From contig NZ_CP012600.1 of assembly GCF_001278705.1 (NCBI RefSeq), positions 1,054,190-1,118,189 on the forward strand: a stretch of 64,000 nucleotides of DNA, given 5' to 3'. Made by a program: the position numbers and the translations under genes. Position 1 is the first letter of the stretch. Each line of letters opens with the position of its first letter. Source of the DNA: Bacillus gobiensis. Its GTDB lineage: Bacteria; Bacillota; Bacilli; Bacillales; Bacillaceae. This document shows positions 18,175 to 26,715 of this stretch, piece after piece. The notes beneath the pieces are model-generated. The model ran no database searches. It worked only from the letters and a program-made list of their open reading frames with translations, and was not told the origin of the DNA.

Positions 18175-18828
18175 GTGGTTTCTTATAAATCTTTTATGTC
18201 AATCAGCTTTATCGTTTGTCTTCTATTCGCTTATCATGCATCTCCAGTTTCAGCTGCAGAAACTGGAGACGCCACTGTTGATGAATGGTTTCAGCAGCAA
18301 GATGAAGATAAGGTAAAACCGGTAGAAAACCGTAAGGAAGAAAAACAGAGCCCGCCTGTGAAACAACCGTCTGCTTCCGTATCAGCAATGGATTTTTTCC
18401 GAATGATTGGGGCTTTGCTTTTTGTTATCTTTCTTATTTATGCGGTCATTAAGCTGTTGAACAAACGGAACAAGATGATTCGGCCCTTTCAATATATTGA
18501 AAACCTCGGGGGAACCTCTCTCGGACAGAATCGATCGGTCCAGCTTATCAAAGTAGGAGAGAGAGTTATGGTTGTCGGCGTCGGGGAATCTATTCAATTA
18601 TTAAAGGAAATTGAAAATGAAGAAGAACGAAAAGTTATTCTGGCTCAGCATGAGGAAACAGTCAATCGAAAAATTGAGTTGCCAAAATGGCTGGACCAGG
18701 TGAAAAGCAGTCATAAAAAAGTTTCTGAGCCAAAGAGCTCATTTGCAGATTCTCTAAAAAAGGAACTTAAGGAATTAAAGAATTTGCGTAAAGAAGGAAT
18801 AAAGAAAGGCACGCATCACAATGAATGA
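18175..18828 (+). CDS. fliO: FliO (FliZ), flagellar export apparatus membrane protein
   Basis: A 217-residue protein with an N-terminal signal peptide (about 1-27, ending SPVSA-AETGD) and one transmembrane helix at about 78-96 (MIGALLFVIFLIYAVIKLL). The cytoplasmic part has the FliO pattern LGGTSLGQNRSVQLIKVGERVMVVGVGESIQLL, and the C-terminus is Lys-rich. It assists FliP assembly. It starts with GTG at 18175 after AAGGTG. Its end overlaps fliP by 8 bp. The signal-peptide version is typical of Bacillus. Confidence 0.93.
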   Translation: MVSYKSFMSISFIVCLLFAYHASPVSAAETGDATVDEWFQQQDEDKVKPVENRKEEKQSPPVKQPSASVSAMDFFRMIGALLFVIFLIYAVIKLLNKRNKMIRPFQYIENLGGTSLGQNRSVQLIKVGERVMVVGVGESIQLLKEIENEEERKVILAQHEETVNRKIELPKWLDQVKSSHKKVSEPKSSFADSLKKELKELKNLRKEGIKKGTHHNE

Positions 18829-19486
18829 ATTTATTAATCTTTTTAATTCGAGTGATCCGGAACAAGTAAGCACATCAGTCAAGCTTCTGCTGCTTTTGAC
18901 GGTTTTATCCGTAGCGCCCGGGATCTTAATTTTAATGACATGTTTCACGAGTATTGTAATCGTATTGTCATTTGTCAGAACATCACTGGCTACCCAATCG
19001 ATGCCGCCCAACCAAGTATTGCTCGGGCTTGCACTGTTTATGACTTTCTTTATCATGGCTCCTACGTTTTCAGACATAAACGATCAAGCGTTAACGCCGT
19101 TATTGAATAATGAAATTGGCCTGGAAGAAGCCTATGGAAAGGCGGAAATGCCAATAAAAGAGTTTATGAGCAAGCATACGAGACAAAAGGATCTCGCCCT
19201 GTTTATGAATTATGCAAACATGGAACAGCCAGAGTCACTGGAAGACATCCCGCTAACAACGATGGTTCCTGCCTATGCCATTTCAGAGCTGAAAACTGCT
19301 TTTCAAATCGGTTTTATGGTCTTTATTCCTTTTTTAATCATTGATATGGTAGTTGCCAGCGTCCTTATGGCAATGGGGATGATGATGCTGCCGCCGGTAA
19401 TCATTTCGCTTCCTTTTAAAATCCTTTTATTTGTTTTGGTAGACGGCTGGTATTTAATTGTGAAGTCATTATTACAAAGCTATTAG
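18821..19486 (+). CDS. fliP: FliP, flagellar export gate protein
   Basis: A 221-residue multi-pass membrane protein of the export gate. The family motifs VAPGILILMTCFTSIVIVLSF and FIPFLIIDMVVASVLMAMGMMMLPPVIISLPFKI are present, with four or so transmembrane segments. It forms the export pore with FliQ and FliR, encoded next. Confidence 0.98.
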   Translation: MNEFINLFNSSDPEQVSTSVKLLLLLTVLSVAPGILILMTCFTSIVIVLSFVRTSLATQSMPPNQVLLGLALFMTFFIMAPTFSDINDQALTPLLNNEIGLEEAYGKAEMPIKEFMSKHTRQKDLALFMNYANMEQPESLEDIPLTTMVPAYAISELKTAFQIGFMVFIPFLIIDMVVASVLMAMGMMMLPPVIISLPFKILLFVLVDGWYLIVKSLLQSY

Positions 19487-19502
19487 AATGGGTGTTTTCA
19501 TT

Positions 19503-19772
19503 TTGAGTTCAGAATTTGTTATTTCTATCGCGGAAAAAGCAGTGTATATCACATTGCTGATCAGTGGCCCGGCTCTTGGTCTCGCTTTAGTTGTCGGGTT
19601 AGCGGTCAGCATTTTTCAGGCTACTACCCAGATCCAGGAGCAGACCCTTGCGTTCATACCAAAAATCGTCGCCGTATTAATCGGATTGGTGGTTTTCGGC
19701 CCTTGGATGCTTTCAACTATTCTATCGTTTACAACTGAACTTTTTTCTAATTTGAATCAATTTGTCAGGTAA
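19503..19772 (+). CDS. fliQ: FliQ, flagellar export gate protein
   Basis: An 89-residue protein with two transmembrane hairpin helices. The signature GLAVSIFQATTQIQEQTLAFIPKIVAVL is present. The TTG at 19503 (SSEFVIS) is chosen: it gives the same length as B. subtilis FliQ and has GGGTG 8 nt upstream. The ATG at 19488 directly after the fliP stop lacks a ribosome binding site. Confidence 0.93.
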   Translation: MSSEFVISIAEKAVYITLLISGPALGLALVVGLAVSIFQATTQIQEQTLAFIPKIVAVLIGLVVFGPWMLSTILSFTTELFSNLNQFVR

Positions 19773-19776
19773 CGGC

Positions 19777-20556
19777 ATGGGATCATTTATCGATTATTTT
19801 CCGGCTTTTTTGCTTGTTTTTATAAGAATCACAGCTTTCTTTGTTACTTTGCCTCTATTTTCATATCGAACGATACCTGCCGTTCATAAAGTAGGATTTG
19901 CCTTTTTTTTAGGAGTTGTCAGCTTCAGTACGTTGAATGATCCTCCTATATTAAAGGTTGATGGCTATTATTTTCTTTTACTTGGAAAAGAGATATTGGT
20001 TGGCTTACTTCTGGGGTTAATTGCATATATTATGCTTTCTGCCGTTCAAATCGCAGGTTCATTTATTGATTTTCAAATGGGCTTTGCGGTAGCGAACGTA
20101 ATTGATCCGCAAACGGGGGCACAGAACCCTCTTGTCAGTCATTTTTTGTACACGATGGCTCTGATGTTTATGCTGAGCATTAATGCGCATCACATGCTGC
20201 TTGATGGTGTTTTTTACAGCTATCAGTACATACCTGTCGATCAGTTGATTTCTTTTTCCGGCGAAGGCCTGGCCGAATTTATCATGACGCGTTTCAATCA
20301 AATGTTTGTTATTTCATTTCAAATGTCAGCTCCTATCGTTGCCAGCTTGTTTCTTGTTGATCTGGCTCTAGGCATTGTGGCAAGAACTGTTCCGCAGCTG
20401 AACGTGTTTGTCGTCGGCCTGCCGTTAAAGATTGCTGTCAGCTTTATCATGTTGATTGTGTGTATGGGTGTATTATTCTATTCCGTTCAATTGCTGTTTG
20501 AGCAAATCATTCGGACAATGAGGGATTTATTGACGCTCTTTGGAGGAATATCATGA
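19777..20556 (+). CDS. fliR: FliR, flagellar export gate protein
   Basis: A 259-residue protein with about six transmembrane helices, the same length as B. subtilis FliR. The motif FIDFQMGFAVANVIDPQTGAQNPL is characteristic. The ATG at 19777 (GSFIDYFPAFLLVFIRI) is preferred over TTG at 19762, which lies in the end of fliQ. Its stop overlaps the flhB start (ATGA). Confidence 0.96.
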   Translation: MGSFIDYFPAFLLVFIRITAFFVTLPLFSYRTIPAVHKVGFAFFLGVVSFSTLNDPPILKVDGYYFLLLGKEILVGLLLGLIAYIMLSAVQIAGSFIDFQMGFAVANVIDPQTGAQNPLVSHFLYTMALMFMLSINAHHMLLDGVFYSYQYIPVDQLISFSGEGLAEFIMTRFNQMFVISFQMSAPIVASLFLVDLALGIVARTVPQLNVFVVGLPLKIAVSFIMLIVCMGVLFYSVQLLFEQIIRTMRDLLTLFGGIS

Positions 20557-21626
20557 TCCGATTGGATTTGCAATATTTTGCAGGTGAGAAAACCGAAAAA
20601 GCGACCCCGAAGAAGCAGCAGGAATCTAGAAAAAAGGGGCAAGTTGCCAAGAGTTCAGATGTGAACACTGCATTTTTGATCATTTTTCTCTTTTTGTCTT
20701 TAACCCTTGTCGGACCGTTTATGAGAGATCGGCTCATCGCATTAATCAAAAGCTTTTACACAGAAAAATTATTGTTTTCTCTTTCTTTGAACAATGTAAA
20801 ACAATTATTTATCGATATGGTGACAGAGAGTGCATTGCTTCTTTTGCCGATTTTGGGCATCGCCTTTCTCGCTGGAATGGCCGGCAACATCATGCAAGTC
20901 GGGTTTCTGTTCTCAACTGAAGCGGTAAAACCGGACTTAAAAAAAATTGATCCGATCAGCGGATTTAAACGAGTTTACAGTTTACGGGCGATTGTTGAGT
21001 TATTGAAGTCGATCTTAAAAATTGCGATTATCGGTGTTGTTACATTCTCAGTCATTTGGGTTCATTTCGGTGAAATCATTCGGCTGCCCCTATTAACAGC
21101 TGAAGAGGCGCTTTCATTGCTTGGTAAATTAACATTGTATATGGGCCTTTTTGCAGGTGTTGCTCTAGCTTTTCTAGCTTTATTGGATTATTTGTATCAA
21201 AAATATGATTTTGAAAAAAATATCAGGATGTCCAAACAGGATATCAAAGACGAGTATAAAAAAACGGAGGGTGACCCTCTCATAAAATCCAAAATCAAGC
21301 AAAGGCAAAAAGAAATGACGATGAGAAGAATGATGCAAGAGGTGCCAAAAGCTGATGTCATCATTACAAATCCAACGCATTATGCCGTAGCTGTAAAATA
21401 CGATGAATCCAAGAGGGATGCGCCTTTCGTAATAGCAAAGGGAGTTGACTCAATAGCCCTTAAGATTCGCCAAATCGCTAGTGAGCACGATGTAATGACA
21501 GTCGAGAATCGGCCGTTAGCCCGTGCGTTATACGATCAAGTAGAGCTTGACCATATTGTTCCCGAGCAATTTTTTAAAGCAATCGCTGAAATCCTCGCAT
21601 ACGTCTACAGGATCAAGAAAAAATAA
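20553..21626 (+). CDS. flhB: FlhB, export specificity switch
   Basis: A 357-residue protein with four transmembrane helices (about 36-205) and a cytoplasmic domain. The autocleavage motif NPTH is at 273-276, so self-cleavage after Asn273 is expected and switches export from hook to filament substrates together with FliK. The N-terminal GEKTEKATPKK segment is typical. Confidence 0.98.
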   Translation: MIRLDLQYFAGEKTEKATPKKQQESRKKGQVAKSSDVNTAFLIIFLFLSLTLVGPFMRDRLIALIKSFYTEKLLFSLSLNNVKQLFIDMVTESALLLLPILGIAFLAGMAGNIMQVGFLFSTEAVKPDLKKIDPISGFKRVYSLRAIVELLKSILKIAIIGVVTFSVIWVHFGEIIRLPLLTAEEALSLLGKLTLYMGLFAGVALAFLALLDYLYQKYDFEKNIRMSKQDIKDEYKKTEGDPLIKSKIKQRQKEMTMRRMMQEVPKADVIITNPTHYAVAVKYDESKRDAPFVIAKGVDSIALKIRQIASEHDVMTVENRPLARALYDQVELDHIVPEQFFKAIAEILAYVYRIKKK

Positions 21627-21663
21627 GAATGATAGTTTTTGAGTATTAAAGGAGAGAAAAGCA

Positions 21664-23697
21664 ATGTCTGCAAGAGATTTTACCGTATTATTCAGTGTTG
21701 TCCTCATTGTTGCAATGCTGGTGATTCCATTTCCGCCTTGGATGCTGAGCATTTTCATAATCATTAATATATCTCTTGCTTTAATCGTGCTTCTAACAAC
21801 GATGAATATGCAGGAAGCACTGCAATTTTCCATTTTCCCGTCTTTATTATTATTACTTACGTTGTTTCGCTTGGGATTAAATATTTCTACCACCAGATCG
21901 ATACTTGCAAATGGCGATGCGGGAAAAGTCGTGGAAACATTTGGATCCTTTGTGGTCGGCGGAAACGTACTGGTAGGTTTGGTCGTATTCACTATACTAA
22001 TTATCATTCAGTTTGTCGTCATCACAAAAGGGTCAGAGCGGGTATCCGAGGTTGCAGCCAGGTTTACTTTAGATGCGATGCCAGGAAAACAAATGAGTAT
22101 TGATGCCGATTTAAATGCCGGAATGATAACAGAACACGATGCAAAAGAACGCAGAGAAAAGGTAGCAAGAGAAGCCGATTTTTATGGAGCAATGGATGGA
22201 GCGAGCAAGTTTGTCAAAGGAGATGCTATTGCCGGAATTATTATTGTACTCATTAACATTATTTTCGGAATCATAATCGGAATGCTTCAGGAGGGTATGT
22301 CAATTCAGGAAGCGGCTTCTCATTTCACATTGCTAACAGTCGGTGACGGAATCGTCTCCCAAATCCCTGCCCTTCTGATTTCAACCGCCACGGGAATTGT
22401 TGTGACAAGAGCAGCGTCGGAGGGGAATCTCGGTCAGGATATTACTAATCAGCTTTTTGCTTTTCCGAAGCTCCTTTACATCACAGCAGCAACCATTGCT
22501 CTTTTAGGATTATTTACGCCGATTGGTATTCTTTTGACTGGACCATTTGCAGCCATATTGGCTATCGGAGGCTACATGCTTTCAAGAGAACCGAAAGAAC
22601 CGGAAATGGCGGCAGATGAAATCGATGAAGCGGAAGCAGAAGTTCTCAAAAGCCCAGAAAGTGTCGTTCATTTGCTCCATATTGATCCGATCGAATTTGA
22701 ATTTGGCTACGGGTTAATTCCACTGGCTGATTCTGCCCAGGGCGGAGACCTTCTCGATCGAATCGTAATGATACGCAGACAGCTTGCGCTTGAGCTCGGC
22801 TTGGTGATTCCGGTCGTTCGCATACGGGACAACATTGCGCTTCAGCCGAATGAATACCGCTTAAAGATCAAGGGAAATGAAGCGGCAAAAGGGGAATTGC
22901 TGCTCGATCATTATTTGGCGATGTCTCCTTCATCTGAAGAAGACTTGATCACAGGTATTGATACGATTGAACCATCCTTCGGCCTGCCCGCGAAATGGAT
23001 TGCTGAATCAGAAAAAGATAGTGCAGAAATGCTCGGCTACACAGTTGTAGATCCAGCTTCAGTTGTTTCAACACACATAACAGAAATGGTGAAACAGCAT
23101 GCCCATGAATTATTGGGGAGACAGGAAACCAAACAGCTAATTGACCATTTAAAAGAATCGTATCCAGTGCTTGTTGAAGAAGTGACACCCAATCCTCTTT
23201 CTGTCGGAGATGTACAAAAAGTGCTGGCCAAGCTTTTAAAAGAACACGTTTCAATCCGCAATCTTGTCACTATTTTTGAAACGCTGGCGGATTATGGAAA
23301 AATGACATCCGACTCGGATTTATTAACCGAATATACGAGACAAGCGTTAGCCCGACAGATTACATCTCAGTATACGGATGAAAACGAATCAATGAAGGTT
23401 GTCACTTTTTCGGGCAGGGTAGAAAAAGCAATTGCTGACGGGGTTCAGCAAACAGAGCAAGGAAGGTATTTGTCAATTGCACCTGCCGCATCGGATAACA
23501 TTATTCAATCGGTCGCAAGAGAAATTGAACAGCTCTCTCTGCAGCAGGAAACACCGATACTGCTATGTTCACCTCCTGTTCGGATGTATATAAAACAGCT
23601 TTTAGAACGCTATTTTCCTGATCTTCCGGTTCTATCGTACAACGAGCTTGAAGCTAATGTGGAAGTTCAGAGCATTGGGGTGGTTGATATACCATGA
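21664..23697 (+). CDS. flhA: FlhA, export gate and chaperone-docking protein
   Basis: A 677-residue protein with an N-terminal membrane domain of about eight helices (about 8-305) and a large C-terminal cytoplasmic domain. The conserved FHIPEP-family loop is seen as RFTLDAMPGKQMSIDADLNAGMI near 135-155. AGGAGAGAAAAGC precedes the ATG. The last 4 bp overlap flhF. Confidence 0.98.
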   Translation: MSARDFTVLFSVVLIVAMLVIPFPPWMLSIFIIINISLALIVLLTTMNMQEALQFSIFPSLLLLLTLFRLGLNISTTRSILANGDAGKVVETFGSFVVGGNVLVGLVVFTILIIIQFVVITKGSERVSEVAARFTLDAMPGKQMSIDADLNAGMITEHDAKERREKVAREADFYGAMDGASKFVKGDAIAGIIIVLINIIFGIIIGMLQEGMSIQEAASHFTLLTVGDGIVSQIPALLISTATGIVVTRAASEGNLGQDITNQLFAFPKLLYITAATIALLGLFTPIGILLTGPFAAILAIGGYMLSREPKEPEMAADEIDEAEAEVLKSPESVVHLLHIDPIEFEFGYGLIPLADSAQGGDLLDRIVMIRRQLALELGLVIPVVRIRDNIALQPNEYRLKIKGNEAAKGELLLDHYLAMSPSSEEDLITGIDTIEPSFGLPAKWIAESEKDSAEMLGYTVVDPASVVSTHITEMVKQHAHELLGRQETKQLIDHLKESYPVLVEEVTPNPLSVGDVQKVLAKLLKEHVSIRNLVTIFETLADYGKMTSDSDLLTEYTRQALARQITSQYTDENESMKVVTFSGRVEKAIADGVQQTEQGRYLSIAPAASDNIIQSVAREIEQLSLQQETPILLCSPPVRMYIKQLLERYFPDLPVLSYNELEANVEVQSIGVVDIP

Positions 23698-24788
23698 GAA
23701 TAAAAAAATTTACTGCTGATACGATGAATTCTGCGGCAAAAATCATTAAACAAGAATTAGGAAATGATGCGGTCATTCTAAATAGTAAGACGGTATATAA
23801 ACGAAAGCTGTTTGGCTTGACGAAAAAAAAGGCTGTCGAGGTGATTGCTGTAGCCGATCAAAGCGGACTGGATGTAACTGCCCCTCAAGAAAAAAAAGCT
23901 CTCCGTACCTTGAAGCCTGGACCTTCTCCGGCTCCTGTTTCAGAGACGGAACAGAAGCCGATTCGACAGATGGTACACTCACCGATTGACAAAACAAGGT
24001 ATGAGCTTTTTCCGGACCATGTAAGACAAATAAGCAACCTGTTATTGAATCAAGGTGTTTCATCCGAAATTCACCATCAAATCATGCTGCCGCTGATTGA
24101 ACTGGCCTTGAAAAATGAGTGGCCGGAAAAACCAAGGCTGTTGGACATCATTGGGCAGGAACTGTCATGCCTTATAGATGATTATAAAGGCTTTAATGAT
24201 CAAACAAAGTACATTGCCCTTTTTGGGCCGACCGGTGTCGGAAAGACAACGACATTGGCGAAACTGGCAGCTGACAGCTTTCTCAATAAGCAAAAAAGAA
24301 TTGCGTTTATCACAACCGATACCTACAGAATTGCGGCAGTTGAACAGCTAAAAACATATGCGGAGTTGCTCTCAGCACCTTTGGAAGTCTGTTATTCGAA
24401 AGAAGATTTTCAAAAGGCACAGCAGAAGCTTTCAGAGTATGATCATGTTTTTATAGATACCGCAGGCAGGAACTATAAAGAAACTCAGTTTATAAAAGAA
24501 CTGGAGCAACTTATTCCTTTTGGAGACGATATTGAATCATATTTGGTTCTGTCGGCAACCAGCAAGCAGGAAGATCTTCTGCAAATTTCCAGACAGTTCG
24601 CCCATTTGCCGTTTTGTCGCTATATTATGACTAAATTGGATGAAACCGATACGCTTGGCCCGGTTCTTACACTTCTGTCGGAAACGAAAACATGTATTGG
24701 CTATATTACTGACGGGCAGGCCGTGCCGGAAGATATAAGGAAAATGAACAAGTCAGAGTTTGTTCAATCGCTCATGAGGTTCCTCTGA
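23694..24788 (+). CDS. flhF: FlhF, SRP-type GTPase for flagellar placement
   Basis: A 364-residue GTPase of the SRP family. Basic N-terminal region (about 1-100), NG domain after it. The P-loop GPTGVGKTT is at 178-186; TTDTYRIAAVEQLKTYA and DTAGRNYKE follow as G2/G3 elements, and TKLDETDTLG is the guanine-specificity segment. It forms a dimer whose GTPase activity is stimulated by FlhG, encoded 1 bp overlapped downstream. Confidence 0.97.
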   Translation: MRIKKFTADTMNSAAKIIKQELGNDAVILNSKTVYKRKLFGLTKKKAVEVIAVADQSGLDVTAPQEKKALRTLKPGPSPAPVSETEQKPIRQMVHSPIDKTRYELFPDHVRQISNLLLNQGVSSEIHHQIMLPLIELALKNEWPEKPRLLDIIGQELSCLIDDYKGFNDQTKYIALFGPTGVGKTTTLAKLAADSFLNKQKRIAFITTDTYRIAAVEQLKTYAELLSAPLEVCYSKEDFQKAQQKLSEYDHVFIDTAGRNYKETQFIKELEQLIPFGDDIESYLVLSATSKQEDLLQISRQFAHLPFCRYIMTKLDETDTLGPVLTLLSETKTCIGYITDGQAVPEDIRKMNKSEFVQSLMRFL

Positions 24789-25660
24789 TGGATCAGGCTG
24801 AATATTTGCGAAAATTATTAGCGGAGAGGAAAGGGCAAAAAATATCCGCCAAATCGGCAGAAACGATCGCTGTCATAAGCGGGAAAGGCGGAGTTGGAAA
24901 ATCGAATCTTTCCTTAAATCTATCGCTTTCTTTACTAGAAAGGAATAAAAAAGTCCTGTTAATCGATTTGGATATCGGGATGGGAAATATTGACGTCTTG
25001 CTTGGTGAGTCTTCTCGTTATTCTCTGGCAGATTTACTGCAGCAGGAAATGTCTTTTCAAAAAGCAATGACAGCCGGACCTTTAGGGCTGCAATATATTT
25101 CTGGCGGATCTGGATTAAATTCCATTATCGAACTGAATGAACAGAAATGGTCATTTTTCTCAAGGGAGCTTGAAGAGCTGCTGGATAAATATGATTATGT
25201 GATTTTCGACATGGGGGCGGGGTTAACGAAGGAACAGCTTCCGTTTGTCGTCTCATCCACACATATTTTAGTCGTGGCAACTCCTGAACCGACTTCATTA
25301 ATGGATGCTTATAGCGCTATGAAGCACATTACGTTAAATAAAAAAGATTTGCGCTTCCATGTGCTGATGAACAGATGCCTGCACCAACGTGAAGGTGAGC
25401 TGGCATTTTCCAAATTGTCTAAAACGATGCGCACATTTTTGCAACAAAGGATTTCTTATCTTGGGAATGTCCCGGAGGATCCATTGGTTCGAAAAGCAGT
25501 AACGTCACAGCTCCCGTTCGTTATCAGCCATCCCCATTCTAAACTTTCAAAATCCATATATCGTGTGGCGGACGCGTTTCTACATACTGAAGAAAAAAGG
25601 GTGGAGGCAAAAGAAGCATCGTTTTTGAATAAGCTTTCCGCATTTTTTAAAAGGGGGTAG
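24788..25660 (+). CDS. flhG: FlhG (YlxH), MinD-like ATPase controlling flagellar number
   Basis: A 290-residue ParA/MinD-type ATPase. The deviant Walker A SGKGGVGKSN is at 31-40, the Walker A' region LIDLDIGMGNIDVLL follows, and Walker B is VIFDMGAGL near 140. The N-terminal DQAEYLRKLLAERK contains the DQAxxLR motif that activates FlhF. A C-terminal amphipathic segment (LNKLSAFFKRG) fits membrane binding. Confidence 0.97.
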   Translation: MDQAEYLRKLLAERKGQKISAKSAETIAVISGKGGVGKSNLSLNLSLSLLERNKKVLLIDLDIGMGNIDVLLGESSRYSLADLLQQEMSFQKAMTAGPLGLQYISGGSGLNSIIELNEQKWSFFSRELEELLDKYDYVIFDMGAGLTKEQLPFVVSSTHILVVATPEPTSLMDAYSAMKHITLNKKDLRFHVLMNRCLHQREGELAFSKLSKTMRTFLQQRISYLGNVPEDPLVRKAVTSQLPFVISHPHSKLSKSIYRVADAFLHTEEKRVEAKEASFLNKLSAFFKRG

Positions 25661-25664
25661 TCAA

Positions 25665-26699
25665 TTGATTCGTGTTCTTATCGTCGATGATTCTGCTTTT
25701 ATGAGAAAGCTCCTTCACGATTTTTTTAGCTCGGATCCTTCCATAACCATAGCGGGAACAGCAAGAAATGGCAGAGACGCCTTGGATAAAATGGAAGCTT
25801 GCTCTCCGGATGTCATTACCTTAGATGTTGAAATGCCAGTCATGGATGGATTGGAAACGTTAGAGAAAATTCTTGCAACAGAGAGACTGCCTGTCATTAT
25901 GGTTTCAAGCAGTACAAAAACAGGGACTGAGACGACCATCAAATGTCTCTCACTAGGTGCTTTTGATTTTGTCACTAAACCGTCAGGATCTATTTCATTG
26001 GATTTATATACTGTTAAAGAGGAATTAATCGAAAAAGTAAAAGCGGCAGCGAGAGACAGCCTTCGAAGTTTCGGCGAAATAGCGACTCCTATTGAGTACA
26101 GTCCTCATATTAATAGGGATCATTTGAAACGACGTGTCGTTTGTATCGGTACTTCGACAGGAGGGCCTAAAGCCCTTCAAATTGTTCTTGAGGAGATTCC
26201 GGCAGCCATCGCAGCCCCGATCTTTGTAGTCCAGCATATGCCTGTTGGATTTACGTCCTCTCTTGCTTCCAGACTTGACCAGCTGTGTGACGTACATGTG
26301 AAGGAAGCCGAAGATGGGGAGTTTGCAATGGATGGGTATGTATACATCGCTCCGGGGGGAAAACAGATGTCTGTTGTCTCAGTAGGTTCACGTTTGAAAA
26401 TTGAGTTGTGCCGGGAGGATGCTAAGGGTGGTCATTGTCCATCAGTAAACCATTTATTCCGTTCACTCGCCAAGATAAAATTCCGCCAAAAAATCGCTGT
26501 AGTAATGACTGGAATGGGAAATGACGGAACGGAAGGGTTGCAAAAGCTGCTTGAAGAAGGCCAGACGCACGCCATTGCAGAATCAGAAGAATCAGCTATC
26601 GTGTTTGGAATGCCGAAATCTGTCATTGCTACGGGGTTGGTGCACAAAGTCAGACACGTTAACGACATTGCAGGTGCCATTATGTCTTATATGAAATAA
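25665..26699 (+). CDS. cheB: CheB, chemoreceptor methylesterase
   Basis: A 344-residue protein with a receiver domain (Asp9, phosphoacceptor Asp54) and a C-terminal methylesterase domain. The catalytic triad is Ser164 (GTSTGG), His191 (VQHMP) and Asp287 (GMGNDGTEG). It removes methyl groups from receptors to reset adaptation. Start is TTG at 25665 after AAGGGGGT. Confidence 0.98.
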   Translation: MIRVLIVDDSAFMRKLLHDFFSSDPSITIAGTARNGRDALDKMEACSPDVITLDVEMPVMDGLETLEKILATERLPVIMVSSSTKTGTETTIKCLSLGAFDFVTKPSGSISLDLYTVKEELIEKVKAAARDSLRSFGEIATPIEYSPHINRDHLKRRVVCIGTSTGGPKALQIVLEEIPAAIAAPIFVVQHMPVGFTSSLASRLDQLCDVHVKEAEDGEFAMDGYVYIAPGGKQMSVVSVGSRLKIELCREDAKGGHCPSVNHLFRSLAKIKFRQKIAVVMTGMGNDGTEGLQKLLEEGQTHAIAESEESAIVFGMPKSVIATGLVHKVRHVNDIAGAIMSYMK

Positions 26700-26715
26700 T
26701 TGGGAGTGAAAATGA

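Noticed and set aside
21528..22007. 159-codon minus-strand open frame across flhB-flhA
   Set aside because: It covers the ends of two certain genes in the opposite direction and has no recognisable protein motifs.
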